A stretch of DNA of 64,000 nt from Methanocaldococcus bathoardescens (GTDB lineage: Archaea > AGJL01 > Methanococci > Methanococcales > Methanocaldococcaceae): positions 558,001-622,000 of the forward strand of contig NZ_CP009149.1 in the NCBI RefSeq assembly GCF_000739065.1, in the 5' to 3' direction. Under the pieces are notes generated by a model. The model made no database searches. It saw nothing but the letters and a program-made list of their open reading frames with translations, and had not been told where the DNA came from. The translations under genes and the position numbers were made by a program. The stretch's first letter is position 1. Every line of letters starts with the position of its first letter. Below, piece by piece: positions 7,821 to 17,675 of this stretch.

Positions 7821-10800
7821 ATGAAAATCACATTTTATATGTGGGCATCATACTGCTCAATATTAAAAAATGCATTGGATGAACTAAAACAGGAAGGAAA
7901 GGATATTGAATATAAAATATATTCTAACAGAAATCCAATCGACGATAGCTTTTTAGAGGATGTTAAAAACTCTGATTTAGTTTTTATTTATAGAACAGCA
8001 TCAAATGACATTGATTTAGAAAAAATAAAAAAATTTAATGAAAATGTTGTAGTTGTTGCCCAAGACCCAAGTTTTTGGAATTCTGAAAAATCTGCTAAAT
8101 GTTATCTCTTTACAACATATGGAGGTTTAGATAACTTCAAAAATATGGTTCTATATTTGATGGGTGAAGATAAAGATGTTGTAAAGCATCCCTTCCAAGG
8201 TATTTACTATAATGGAAAGATTTATGATGAATTAGAAGAATTTTTGAAAAATGTAGAGTTTAATAAAAAATACACAGTTGGAGTTTTATTTTCAAGGCAT
8301 TATTTAGTTAATGATGATATGGATGTGATTGAGAAGCTATTAAATAGATTAGAAAAAGAATTCAACATAATTCCTGTATTTTCCTATGGAGCTAAATGTG
8401 AGGAGTTAAATGCCTTAGGTGGGGGAGAAAGTGTTTTAAAATACTTCTTTAAGGATGATAAGCCAATAATAGATGCTCTAATCAACCTATTATCCTTTCC
8501 ATTAGGAACTGTAAAAGATGGGGGAGATTTAAATAAAATTTCTGGGGTAGAGATACTTAAAAAATTAGATGTCCCTGTATTCCATCCAATAATGAGTTAT
8601 TATAAAAGCTACAATGATTGGAAAGAAGATAAGCAGGGTTTATCAGCAGATATTGGTTGGACTATTGCTCTGCCAGAGTTTGAAGGAGTTATAGAGCCAA
8701 TTATCATTGGAACTACAGAAAATGAAGATGGATTGGAGAAGAAGTTTGGAATTGAAGAAAGAATAGATAAAGTTGTTAGAAGAATAAAGAGATGGATTGA
8801 GCTAAAATACAAACCAAAAAAAGATAGAAAAGTTATATTTGTTTTACATAACAATGCATGTGCTTCTGTTGAGGCAACTGTAGGTAGTGCCGCTCATTTA
8901 GACAGTTTTCAGAGTGTTGTAAATATTATGAGAAAGATGAAGGAAGAGGGCTATTATGTAGAAAATATCCCAAAAGATGGGGAAGAATTGGCTCAATTAA
9001 TTCTGCAAAAGAAGGCAATTTCAGAGTTTAGATGGACTACTGTAAATGAGATTATTGCTAAGGGCGGATGTTTATATTTAATGGATGAGGATGAATATTA
9101 CGAATATTTCAACAAACTGCCAGAAAATGTAAAAAATAAGGTTTTAGAGACATGGGGAGATTTAAATGGAAAAGACATTCCAGCTGGGATGATTTATAAG
9201 GTAAATGGAAAAAACAAGATAGTCATAACTGGTTTAAAGTTTGGAAACGTCTATGTTTGTGTTCAACCAAAAAGAGGATGTGCAGGAGCAAGATGTGATG
9301 GAAGAGTTTGTAAGATATTACACGACCCTTACTGCCCACCGACTCATCAGTATATCGCCAGCTATAAGTATTTCAACGATATTGGTGATGTGATAATCCA
9401 CGTTGGAACGCATGGAACGTTGGAGTTTCTGCCAGGAAAGAATGTTGGTTTATCTAATGAATGCTATCCAGATATTTGCATTGGAGATATTCCTCACCTC
9501 TACATCTACAACTCAGATAATCCACCAGAGGGGACTATAGCAAAGAGAAGGAGTTATGCAACCATAATAGACCACATGCAAACAGTTATGGTAGATGCAT
9601 TTTATGAAGAGTTAGAAACTTTAAATAGCTATATAGAGGAATATTTAAAGGAGATGGATGCTTCAAGAAGGCATCAGTTAGAGCATTTGATAATTGAGGA
9701 AGTTAAAAAAACCAATTTATTAAAAATAAAAGAAAAAATTGAGAAAATTGAGAATGAAGGAAATATTCATGAGAAATTTAAAGAGATATTTGATGAAATA
9801 AGAGATATCTTAGAGATGATAAAGAACTCAAAATGTAACGATGGAATGCATATCTTTGGAGAACTTCCAAATGGAGAGAAGAGGATTGAGTTTATAAAGA
9901 GCATTTTGGAATTTGAATATAAAGATAAAGATTTAAAGAAAAAAATTTCTGATGTATTAAATGGAAAAAATATAGAAGATAAAAAATTGGAAGAGAAAAT
10001 CAAGGATATTAATGAGAGGATTGAAAAATCAGATGAAATTGGCTCTTTATTGAGAGGGATTGATGCCAAATATATCGAACCCGGCCCTTCTGGTCTAATA
10101 ACAAGAGGAAACTACGATATTTTACCAACTGGAAGGAACTTTTATTCATTAGACCCATATAGAGTTCCTACAAAATCTGCTTACAGGGTTGGAGTTTTAT
10201 TGGCTGAAAAATTAATTAAGAGATATTTAGAGGAAGAGGGGAGATATCCAGAAAATATTGCTCTATATTGGATGGCATCTGACATAATGTGGGCTGATGG
10301 AGAAGGAATGGGGATGATATTGTATTTATTGGGAGTTAAGCCAGTTTATAGAGGAGGAAAAGTTATTGGTTTGGAAATAATTCCATTAGAGGAATTAGGA
10401 AGGCCAAGGATTGATGTTACTATAAGAGTTAGTGGAATAACAAGGGATATATTCCCAAACTGTATAGAGCTTGTTGATGAAGCAATAATGAAAGTTGCTA
10501 ACTTAGATGAGCCATTAGACATGAACTTTGTAAAAAAACATGTTGTTGAGAATTTAGAGAGAGGCTTATCATTTAGAGAATCAACATTTAGAATCTTCTG
10601 CTCTGCTCCCGGCACTTACGGAAATGGAGTTAAATATGCGGTTTATGCAAGTGCATGGGAAAATGATGAGGATTTAAAAGATGCGTTTATCCATTGGAAT
10701 TCCTATGCTTATGGAAAGGGAGTTTATGGAAAAAAGGCAGTTGAATCATTTGAGAATATATTAAAGACAGTTGATTTGACATTCAATAAAGTTGTTACTG

Positions 10801-11393
10801 ACGAATATGATTTATTTGGCTGTTGTTGTTACTTTGGGACTCATGGAGGCTTAACAAATGCTGCAAGAGTTTTAAAGGGTGGGGAGGTTAAAGCATACTA
10901 TGGAGATACAAGAAATCCAAACAATGTTGAAGTAAGAACTTTAAAAGAGGAGATTGAGAGAGTTACTTTAACAAAACTTCTAAATCCAAAGTGGATTGAA
11001 GGGATGAAGAAACATGGATACAAAGGGGCTGGAGATATAGCTAAGAGGATTGGGAGGGTTTATGGTTGGAGTGCTACAACAAAAGAGGTTGATAACTGGA
11101 TATTTGATGAAATCTTTAATACATTTGTAAAAAATGAAAATAACAGAAGGTTCTTTAAAGAACACAACATATACGCGTTAGAAGAGATTGCAAGAAGGTT
11201 GTTAGAAGCTTACCAAAGGGAATTATGGAAAACAACTGAAGAAAACATTGATGAACTTAAAATGATTTATTTAGAAATTGAAGGAGATATTGAAGAAAGC
11301 TACAGTAATATATCAGAAATTGGTGAATTCCAAGGGGGAAGTGTTGATATAGACATGGTTTGGAAGGAAAAACTTATTAGTAATGGTAAATAA
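7821..11393 (+). CDS. cobN: CobN/BchH-type chelatase large subunit
   Basis: A 1190-residue protein of the cobaltochelatase/magnesium chelatase large-subunit family. The ATG with GGTGGT upstream was preferred to a GTG 33 bases earlier. Characteristic segments include FVLHNNACASVEATVGSAA, the core QPKRGCAGARCDG, DPYCPPTHQYIASY, IHVGTHGTLEFLPGK and DNPPEGTIAKRRSYAT, then the C-terminal SAPGTYGNGVKYAV and FGTHGGLTNAARVLKGG. A charged, Lys/Glu-rich insert spans roughly residues 610-750. Such enzymes insert a divalent metal into a tetrapyrrole with ATPase partners, which are absent from this window. Cobalt for cobamide is the best guess given cobS nearby. Confidence 0.88.
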   Translation: MKITFYMWASYCSILKNALDELKQEGKDIEYKIYSNRNPIDDSFLEDVKNSDLVFIYRTASNDIDLEKIKKFNENVVVVAQDPSFWNSEKSAKCYLFTTYGGLDNFKNMVLYLMGEDKDVVKHPFQGIYYNGKIYDELEEFLKNVEFNKKYTVGVLFSRHYLVNDDMDVIEKLLNRLEKEFNIIPVFSYGAKCEELNALGGGESVLKYFFKDDKPIIDALINLLSFPLGTVKDGGDLNKISGVEILKKLDVPVFHPIMSYYKSYNDWKEDKQGLSADIGWTIALPEFEGVIEPIIIGTTENEDGLEKKFGIEERIDKVVRRIKRWIELKYKPKKDRKVIFVLHNNACASVEATVGSAAHLDSFQSVVNIMRKMKEEGYYVENIPKDGEELAQLILQKKAISEFRWTTVNEIIAKGGCLYLMDEDEYYEYFNKLPENVKNKVLETWGDLNGKDIPAGMIYKVNGKNKIVITGLKFGNVYVCVQPKRGCAGARCDGRVCKILHDPYCPPTHQYIASYKYFNDIGDVIIHVGTHGTLEFLPGKNVGLSNECYPDICIGDIPHLYIYNSDNPPEGTIAKRRSYATIIDHMQTVMVDAFYEELETLNSYIEEYLKEMDASRRHQLEHLIIEEVKKTNLLKIKEKIEKIENEGNIHEKFKEIFDEIRDILEMIKNSKCNDGMHIFGELPNGEKRIEFIKSILEFEYKDKDLKKKISDVLNGKNIEDKKLEEKIKDINERIEKSDEIGSLLRGIDAKYIEPGPSGLITRGNYDILPTGRNFYSLDPYRVPTKSAYRVGVLLAEKLIKRYLEEEGRYPENIALYWMASDIMWADGEGMGMILYLLGVKPVYRGGKVIGLEIIPLEELGRPRIDVTIRVSGITRDIFPNCIELVDEAIMKVANLDEPLDMNFVKKHVVENLERGLSFRESTFRIFCSAPGTYGNGVKYAVYASAWENDEDLKDAFIHWNSYAYGKGVYGKKAVESFENILKTVDLTFNKVVTDEYDLFGCCCYFGTHGGLTNAARVLKGGEVKAYYGDTRNPNNVEVRTLKEEIERVTLTKLLNPKWIEGMKKHGYKGAGDIAKRIGRVYGWSATTKEVDNWIFDEIFNTFVKNENNRRFFKEHNIYALEEIARRLLEAYQRELWKTTEENIDELKMIYLEIEGDIEESYSNISEIGEFQGGSVDIDMVWKEKLISNGK

Positions 11394-11416
11394 CTCTCTT
11401 TTTAAAGTTTTTTAAA

Positions 11417-11440
11417 GTATAAATTTTTTGGAATTTATAC
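11417..11440. promoter_or_regulatory. Inverted repeat next to the fen promoter
   Basis: GTATAAATT (11417-11425) and AATTTATAC (11432-11440) are perfect 9-base arms separated by six bases. The repeat lies after the chelatase stop and directly upstream of a TATA box (TTTATAAATA, 11446-11455) serving the FEN1 gene. It could terminate chelatase transcription or be an upstream operator. Confidence 0.4.
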
Positions 11441-11516
11441 CGTTTTTTATAAATATCTTTACGGTGGTAATTATGTTGTAATTATAATTTTAGTTAAGAT
11501 TAATGTAGGGGATAGT

Positions 11517-12497
11517 ATGGGAGTGCAGTTTGGTGACTTTATACCAAAAAAAATTATTTCTTTTGAAGATTTAAAAGGGAAAAAGATTGCTATTGATGGA
11601 ATGAACGCATTATATCAATTTTTAACTTCTATAAGATTGAAGGATGGTTCACCATTAAGAAATAGGAAGGGAGAGATAACTTCTGCATATAACGGAGTTT
11701 TTTATAAAACTATCCATTTGTTAGAAAATGATATAACACCAATCTGGGTTTTTGATGGTGAGCCACCTAAGTTAAAGGAGAAAACAAGAAAAGTTAGGAG
11801 GGAGATGAAAGAAAAGGCAGAAATTAAGATGAAAGAGGCAATTAAAAAAGAAGATTTTGAAGAAGCGGCTAAATATGCAAAGAGAGTTAGCTACTTAACA
11901 CCAAAAATTGTTGAAAATTGCAAATATCTATTAAGTTTAATGGGAATTCCTTATGTTGAAGCCCCTTCTGAGGGAGAGGCTCAAGCAAGCTATATGGCAA
12001 AGAAAGGTGATGTTTGGGCAGTTGTAAGTCAAGATTATGATTCTTTATTATATGGCTCACCAAGAGTTGTTAGAAATTTAACAACAACAAAAGAGATGCC
12101 AGAACTTATTGAATTAAATGAGGTTTTAGAAGATTTGAAAATCTCTTTAGATGATTTGATTGATATAGCCATATTCATGGGAACTGACTACAATCCAGGA
12201 GGGGTTAAAGGTATTGGATTTAAGAGAGCCTATGAATTAGTTAGAAGTGGAGTTGCTAAAGATGTTTTGAAAAAAGAAGTTGAAAACTATGAAGAAATAA
12301 GAAGAATATTTAAACAGCCAAAGGTTACTGACGACTACTCATTAAGTTTAAAATTACCAAATAAAGAAGGAATCATTAAATTTTTAGTTGATGAAAATGA
12401 TTTTAACTATGAGAGAGTTAAAAAGCATGTTGATAAACTCTATAATTTAATTGCAAATAAAACAAAGCAGAAAACATTAGATGCATGGTTTAAATAA
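11517..12497 (+). CDS. fen: Flap endonuclease 1
   Basis: A 326-residue structure-specific nuclease, exactly the length of the M. jannaschii enzyme. The N-domain has MGVQFGDFIPKK, KKIAIDGMNALYQF and IWVFDGEPP. The I-domain has APSEGEAQASYMAKKGDVWAVVSQDYDSLLYG and IFMGTDYNPGGVKGIG, supplying the acidic two-metal site and helix-hairpin-helix. The C-terminus QKTLDAWFK is a PCNA-binding PIP box. It removes 5' flaps during Okazaki fragment maturation and repair. Ribosome site AGGGGAT precedes the ATG. Confidence 0.97.
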   Translation: MGVQFGDFIPKKIISFEDLKGKKIAIDGMNALYQFLTSIRLKDGSPLRNRKGEITSAYNGVFYKTIHLLENDITPIWVFDGEPPKLKEKTRKVRREMKEKAEIKMKEAIKKEDFEEAAKYAKRVSYLTPKIVENCKYLLSLMGIPYVEAPSEGEAQASYMAKKGDVWAVVSQDYDSLLYGSPRVVRNLTTTKEMPELIELNEVLEDLKISLDDLIDIAIFMGTDYNPGGVKGIGFKRAYELVRSGVAKDVLKKEVENYEEIRRIFKQPKVTDDYSLSLKLPNKEGIIKFLVDENDFNYERVKKHVDKLYNLIANKTKQKTLDAWFK

Positions 12498-12513
12498 TCA
12501 TATTGTGGTATCT

Positions 12514-13038
12514 ATGGGAAAAATTTATCTCATCTCTGATACGCATTTTAACCATGCAAACATTATAAAATACTGTAACAGACCATTTTCAAATGTTGAA
12601 GAGATGAACAAAACCTTAATAAAAAATTGGAATAACATTGTTAGGGATAAGGATATCGTTTATTTCTTGGGAGATTTTGTTTTGAGCAAAAACAAGATTG
12701 AAAAGGCTAAAGAGCTTATGAAATCGTTAAATGGTAAAATAATTTTTATAAAAGGAAACCATGACAAGTTTGGTGAGAAGTTTAAAGTTATTGAATATAA
12801 AGGCTATAAATTTATGCTAATCCACAATCCAGATAGCTCTTATACTTTTAACTTTGATGGTTGGATTATACATGGACATCATCATGCAAACCACTTAGAT
12901 GAATATCCATTCATAAATCCTAAAAGAAAAAGGATAAATGTTTCTGTTGAAGTTATTGATTACAAGCCAGTTAGTTTGGATTTGATTATAAAATTGATAG
13001 AAAAAGGAGAAGTTGTTAGGACAATAAATGATTTGTAA
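12514..13038 (+). CDS. Calcineurin-like phosphoesterase
   Basis: The start is the ATG giving MGKIYLISDTHFNHANII, with GTGGTAT upstream; a start 33 bases earlier would overlap FEN1. The 174-residue protein shows the metal-binding set SDTHFNH, YFLGDF, KGNHDKF, LIHNP and IHGHHHANH of a compact metallophosphatase. The insertion CNRPFSNVEEMNKTLIKNWN is typical of small phage- and bacteria-type members. Substrate unknown. It follows FEN1 by 16 bases and may be cotranscribed. Confidence 0.87.
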   Translation: MGKIYLISDTHFNHANIIKYCNRPFSNVEEMNKTLIKNWNNIVRDKDIVYFLGDFVLSKNKIEKAKELMKSLNGKIIFIKGNHDKFGEKFKVIEYKGYKFMLIHNPDSSYTFNFDGWIIHGHHHANHLDEYPFINPKRKRINVSVEVIDYKPVSLDLIIKLIEKGEVVRTINDL

Positions 13039-13097
13039 AATTAATATAAATTTTTATTATTTTATTTCCATAGAAAATTCTAAAATTTGGTGATATC

Positions 13098-13871
13098 ATG
13101 GAAAAACCAATTATTTGCAGAATAAAGAAGATAATAGAAGAAAGTCCTACAGTAAAAACATTTATAATAGATAAAGATTTTGATTTTAAGCCAGGACAGT
13201 TTGCAATGCTTTGGATTCCAGGAGTTGATGAGAAACCATTTGGATTTTCTTCTAAAAATAGCTTTACCGTTGCGAAAGTTGGGGAATTTACCAAAAAAAT
13301 GCATGAACTAAAAGAAGGAGATATAATAGGAGTTAGAGGACCTTATGGAACATATTTTGAGCCATTGGGGGATAAAATCTTAGCTGTTGCTGGAGGTATT
13401 GGAGCTGCACCAATTATAACAGCAGTTGAGGAATTTTCAAATCAAGGGATTGAAATAACAACCATATTAGGGGCGAGAACTAAAGAAGAACTGTTATTTT
13501 TGGAGAGATTTGAAAAAGTTAGTAGATTAGAGATTTGCACAGATGATGGAAGTTTTGGATTTAAAGGTTTTACTACTGAAAAAATGAAAGAAGTTCTTAA
13601 AGAAGAGAGATTTGATTTAATTATAACTTGTGGGCCAGAGATAATGATGAAAAAGGTTGTTGATATGGCTAATGAATATAATATTCCAGTTCAGGTTTCA
13701 ATGGAGAGGTATATGAAGTGTGGTATAGGGATTTGTGGGCAGTGTTGTGTAGATGATGAAGGACTTTGTATTTGTAAGGATGGGCCAGTATTTTGGGGAG
13801 ATAAGTTGAGATTTATTAAAGAATTTGGGAAGTATAAGAGGGATGCAAGTGGAAAAATTATTAAATTTTAA
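13098..13871 (+). CDS. PyrK-like flavin/iron-sulfur electron transfer subunit
   Basis: A 257-residue ferredoxin-reductase-type protein. The N-terminal FAD barrel has PGQFAMLWIPGVDEKPFG; the NAD-binding half has ILAVAGGIGAAPIITAVE and ITCGPEIMMKKV. The C-terminal cluster MKCGIGICGQCCVDDEGLC binds 2Fe-2S. This is the electron-transfer subunit of dihydroorotate dehydrogenase B (PyrK) or a near relative. pyrD is not adjacent, so the partner is unproven; the flavoprotein at 15.1 kb is another candidate partner. Confidence 0.85.
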   Translation: MEKPIICRIKKIIEESPTVKTFIIDKDFDFKPGQFAMLWIPGVDEKPFGFSSKNSFTVAKVGEFTKKMHELKEGDIIGVRGPYGTYFEPLGDKILAVAGGIGAAPIITAVEEFSNQGIEITTILGARTKEELLFLERFEKVSRLEICTDDGSFGFKGFTTEKMKEVLKEERFDLIITCGPEIMMKKVVDMANEYNIPVQVSMERYMKCGIGICGQCCVDDEGLCICKDGPVFWGDKLRFIKEFGKYKRDASGKIIKF

Positions 13872-13895
13872 ATAAAATAGCTACAAGGGATTAAT

Positions 13896-15035
13896 ATGAT
13901 AAAATTTGGAGAAGCAGTTTTGGGAAATGAGATTAAGGCAATAGTTAATGTTGCATTGGGAAAAGATAAATACATAGAGAGTATTTTCACAAATGCTTTA
14001 ACAAGAGGCAATTGTGTTTTTGCCAATTTAAGACCTAATTTAATAGTTAAGCCATTAACTTTAGTTGTCCCAAGACATAATATTGAGAGCAACATACAAG
14101 ATGAGCTATTTCAGGGAGTTATCCAATATGCGGTTGCTAAGGCAGTTGCTGATTTGGATTTGGATGAGGATTTAAAAGTTGTTGTTAGTGTCAATGTCCC
14201 AGAACTTCCAATAACAAATTTAACAAAAAGAAAGCTCTTCCAATACTTTTATGCTTCAACAAAGTTAGCTATAAACAGAGCTTTAAATGAATATCCTTCA
14301 AAAGAAAAGGTAAAGAAGGAAAAATACAGAGCTTTGCATCCATTAGTTGGATTTAGGGATGTTAGGTTGGAATATCCACCATATCTACAAATTGCTTTGG
14401 ACGTTCCAACTATGGAGAATTTAGAGTTTTTATTACAAACAATCCCAAAGAGTGACCACATTATATTAGAGGCAGGAACTCCACTAATTAAAAAATTTGG
14501 TTTAGAGGTTATTGAAATAATGAGAGAGTATTTTGATGGCTTTATTGTTGCTGATTTAAAAACATTAGATACTGGAAGAGTTGAGGTTAGATTAGCATTT
14601 GAAAGCACAGCTAACGCGGTAGCAATAAGTGGAGTAGCACCAAAATCAACAATAATTAAAGCCATACATGAATGCCAAAAATGTGGTTTAATTAGCTATT
14701 TAGATATGATGAACGTCTCTGAACCTCAAAAATTGTATGATTCTTTAAAATTAAAGCCAGATGTTGTTATTTTGCATAGGGGGATTGATGAAGAGACATT
14801 TGGAATTAAAAAGGAATGGAAATTTAAAGGAAACTGCTTATTAGCAATTGCTGGAGGAGTTGGAGTAGAAAATGTTGAGGAGCTATTGAAGGAATATCAA
14901 ATATTAATTGTTGGTAGAGCAATTACAAAATCAAGAGACCCTGGAAGAGTAATTAGAATGTTTATAAATAAGATGGGCTATGATATAGACACATATAGAT
15001 TGTATTTTGATGAAGATGAAGATATTGACATTTAA
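13896..15035 (+). CDS. fae-hps: Bifunctional formaldehyde-activating enzyme / hexulose-6-phosphate synthase
   Basis: A 379-residue fusion. Residues 1-160 are an Fae domain (FGEAVLGNEIKAIVNVALG, NCVFANLRPNLIVKPLTLVV). Residues about 165-379 are an Hps TIM barrel of the orotidine-decarboxylase superfamily (PYLQIALDVPTMENLEFLL, EAGTPLIKKFG, FIVADLKTLDTG, AIAGGVGVENVEELL, IIVGRAITKSRDP-like end). Fae condenses formaldehyde with tetrahydromethanopterin. Run in reverse, Hps splits hexulose 6-phosphate into ribulose 5-phosphate and formaldehyde. Together they provide pentoses while recovering the C1 unit. This fusion is known in methanogens. Confidence 0.95.
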   Translation: MIKFGEAVLGNEIKAIVNVALGKDKYIESIFTNALTRGNCVFANLRPNLIVKPLTLVVPRHNIESNIQDELFQGVIQYAVAKAVADLDLDEDLKVVVSVNVPELPITNLTKRKLFQYFYASTKLAINRALNEYPSKEKVKKEKYRALHPLVGFRDVRLEYPPYLQIALDVPTMENLEFLLQTIPKSDHIILEAGTPLIKKFGLEVIEIMREYFDGFIVADLKTLDTGRVEVRLAFESTANAVAISGVAPKSTIIKAIHECQKCGLISYLDMMNVSEPQKLYDSLKLKPDVVILHRGIDEETFGIKKEWKFKGNCLLAIAGGVGVENVEELLKEYQILIVGRAITKSRDPGRVIRMFINKMGYDIDTYRLYFDEDEDIDI

Positions 15036-15057
15036 AGCCAAAATTTGTGGGATAACC

Positions 15058-16173
15058 ATGTATGATTTTGCAATTATCGGTTCAGGAGTAGCTGGAGCTA
15101 CCTTAGCTAAAGAATTAAGTGAGAAATATAGAGTGGCAGTAATAGAAAAAGGAAAGAATCCAAGTTATGCTTCAGAAGGTAAAAATATAGAGATAAATTA
15201 TGCTTATGGCTTAGGGGGAAGTGCAGTTTATTCCTTAGGAAACGCTATGAAGATGGATATTAAGGGCTATAAAATAGATAATGATATATATAAAGAAATT
15301 TGGGAAGAGCTAAAAATTAAAGCCCCAGAAGATGATTTCTTAAATGATATTGACAAAAAATTTATTGAATTAGGGTTTAAAAAGATGGAAAAGTTTATTG
15401 ACTTCAACAAATGTAATAAGTGTGGGGAATGTGCAAGAAAGCTATGTAAGGCAAAATGGACACCTTTAAATTATTTGAAACAGTCAAAAGCAGACATAAT
15501 TACTGAATTTAATATAAAAACTATAAAATATGATGGCAATTATGAAATTTTAGATGAAAATGGCAGAAAAATTAAAGCTAAAAATATAATAATCTCTGCT
15601 GGTGGAATAAATAGTCCAAGAATTTTGAAAAAATTAATTGATGATGAAAATATTGGAAAAAATCTCTTTGTAGATACTTTTGTAACTGTTGGAGGAATTT
15701 TAGAAGATAGCTATTTAAATAAAGATATATCCATGCTTGTTTATAAGAGATACAAAAATTTCATATTGGCTACTCATTATTCAAAACTCTTACTTAGCGA
15801 AATAAAAAAAGATTATAAAGATGTGAAAGAAAAAGATATTGTAGGGATTATGATAAAGATTAAAGATGAAAATAATGGGGAAGTTTTAGATAACGAGGTC
15901 AAAAAAGAAATAACTAAGGAAGATTTTAAAACTCTTGTAAGAGGTGTAGGTAAAGCAACAAAATATTTATACAAGTTGGGTGTTGATGATATATTCACAA
16001 CTATACCAAGAGGCTCACATCCCGGAGGCAGTTTAAGTTTAGTTGTTGATGAATTTGAAGTTAAAGAGGGATTGTATGTTTGCGACGCTTCTATATTTAA
16101 GGAAGCTTTAGGAGTTCCACCAATCGTCTCAATTATCGCATTAGCTAAGAAATTCGCAAGAGAGATTTTATAA
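15058..16173 (+). CDS. GMC-like FAD oxidoreductase with a cysteine cluster
   Basis: The ATG after GTGGGATAACC was chosen; an upstream ATG overlaps fae-hps. The 371-residue protein begins MYDFAIIGSGVAGATLAKEL, a dinucleotide-binding fold, and ends with a GMC-style segment, GSHPGGSLSLVVDEFEV, then LYVCDASIFKEALGVPPIVS. Around residue 120 is CNKCGECARKLC, which could bind an iron-sulfur cluster and is not usual in classic GMC enzymes. Substrate unknown. A preceding PyrK-like reductase suggests possible electron transfer, but that is inference. Confidence 0.7.
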   Translation: MYDFAIIGSGVAGATLAKELSEKYRVAVIEKGKNPSYASEGKNIEINYAYGLGGSAVYSLGNAMKMDIKGYKIDNDIYKEIWEELKIKAPEDDFLNDIDKKFIELGFKKMEKFIDFNKCNKCGECARKLCKAKWTPLNYLKQSKADIITEFNIKTIKYDGNYEILDENGRKIKAKNIIISAGGINSPRILKKLIDDENIGKNLFVDTFVTVGGILEDSYLNKDISMLVYKRYKNFILATHYSKLLLSEIKKDYKDVKEKDIVGIMIKIKDENNGEVLDNEVKKEITKEDFKTLVRGVGKATKYLYKLGVDDIFTTIPRGSHPGGSLSLVVDEFEVKEGLYVCDASIFKEALGVPPIVSIIALAKKFAREIL

Positions 16174-16220
16174 ATGGATACATTAATACATAATTATATT
16201 ATTTTATAGGGTGGGATAGC

Positions 16221-17675
16221 ATGGGAATCTTTGATGTCATCTCTGGATTATTTAAAAAGAAGCCAAAAATTGCCTACGCAAAGTCACAAAGTGTTGATTT
16301 AATTGAACTAAAAAAGCATCCTTATTATATAGTAGCGTCAGTTGAGTTAGGGAATACAACAACAAAAGCAATTATAACAGCCACAAATATGGATACGGGC
16401 AAAACATACATTGTTAGTAAGCATGTAAAAATGACAAGAGATGTTAGAAAGCCAAAAAAGGGAGAAGAAGTTTTTGGAGAAACTTTATGGGGTGTTAAAT
16501 TAACAAGAGAAGCAGTTTCAGATATGGTCAAAGAAGTTTTATTAGAAAGTTTAAAGAAAGCCGGGCTAACTGTTGATGACTTACACTTTGTTGTCAGAAG
16601 TACTGGGGTTACTGCTGGTTTTGCATCTCCAGAAGAAGTTGGAGAGATGATTATTGCTTTAGCCCAAGGATGTATGAAAGCTGGTGTCCCCCCAGCAAAG
16701 ATGACACCAGCAATGACTAAGGAGCAGATACCAAAACCATTTGACAAATACTCTTTTTTAGATAAAATTATCTTTGATGGAGCAGTTACTGGAGTTCTCC
16801 CTCCTACAGGAAAAGAAGTTGTTGCTAATGAAATGGAAGGAGAGCTTGTAACAGCAGGAATAAAGGTTGGAAGTAAATGGACTAATGTAGATTTCAGAAA
16901 CCCATGTATGAGTATTGACTTTGGAACTACATTAGCTGGAAGAATTACAAATGAAGCTTTGCCTTATGCAAAGGTTATTGGAAATTTATGTGGGTTAGCT
17001 GGAGGTATAGCAGATGCAATTGCAAGAGGTTCTGGAAAAATAGATGAAAAAACAGGAGCAGCTTTAGATTTATCAAATATTAAAGGAAAACCAAATGAAG
17101 AATTAGCGAGAGAATATGCCGAAGAAATACACAAATATATAATCATTAGAGAAGTTCCAAAGGGTGTTGATAGATTTGGGACTGTTCCAGTAGACCCAAA
17201 ATCAGCTGAAAAAGCAGGAACTACACTTATTGGATGTGATGTTGGTAAAAATGGTAGTGATTTAATAAAGTTAGAAGAGTTAGGAAGAGAGTTGGTAGAA
17301 AAAAGCGATATTCCAACATTGATGTGTTGCTTAGATTATGTTATGAGTGAAGTTGTTAGAAGATTGGTGGAGTTAGCTTATGAGAAAGGACTAATTTGTG
17401 AAAAATCGGCTATTGGAATCACTGGAAGGGCAGGAATTACTGGAAAAAAGCCAGAGTTAATTATAGAAAAACTTAAAACCTTAGAAATTTGGGATAAAGT
17501 TGAGGAAAATGTTGTGTTTGTTGAAGATGGGTTAGCTTTAGGAGCTTCAGTTATGGCAAGATGTATGAACTGTTTAGGAACACCTTCAGTACCTATTGGG
17601 GGCGTTAGAGGAGGAGGGTGTATATTAGGTCTAAGAAGAAAATGGCAAAAAGAAAGGGGAATGATAAGAGATTAA
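16221..17675 (+). CDS. Methanogenesis marker protein 14
   Basis: A 484-residue protein that I recognise as the marker-14 family, found across methanogens and related to ASKHA/EutA-type ATPases. It has VASVELGNTTTKAIITATN near residue 38 (phosphate-1-like), SIDFGTTLAGRI near residue 235 and GITGRAGITGKKPELII plus GGVRGGGCILGLRR toward the end. Role unknown; a reactivase-type function is a family-level guess. The ATG follows a GGGTGGGAT ribosome site. Confidence 0.8.
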   Translation: MGIFDVISGLFKKKPKIAYAKSQSVDLIELKKHPYYIVASVELGNTTTKAIITATNMDTGKTYIVSKHVKMTRDVRKPKKGEEVFGETLWGVKLTREAVSDMVKEVLLESLKKAGLTVDDLHFVVRSTGVTAGFASPEEVGEMIIALAQGCMKAGVPPAKMTPAMTKEQIPKPFDKYSFLDKIIFDGAVTGVLPPTGKEVVANEMEGELVTAGIKVGSKWTNVDFRNPCMSIDFGTTLAGRITNEALPYAKVIGNLCGLAGGIADAIARGSGKIDEKTGAALDLSNIKGKPNEELAREYAEEIHKYIIIREVPKGVDRFGTVPVDPKSAEKAGTTLIGCDVGKNGSDLIKLEELGRELVEKSDIPTLMCCLDYVMSEVVRRLVELAYEKGLICEKSAIGITGRAGITGKKPELIIEKLKTLEIWDKVEENVVFVEDGLALGASVMARCMNCLGTPSVPIGGVRGGGCILGLRRKWQKERGMIRD

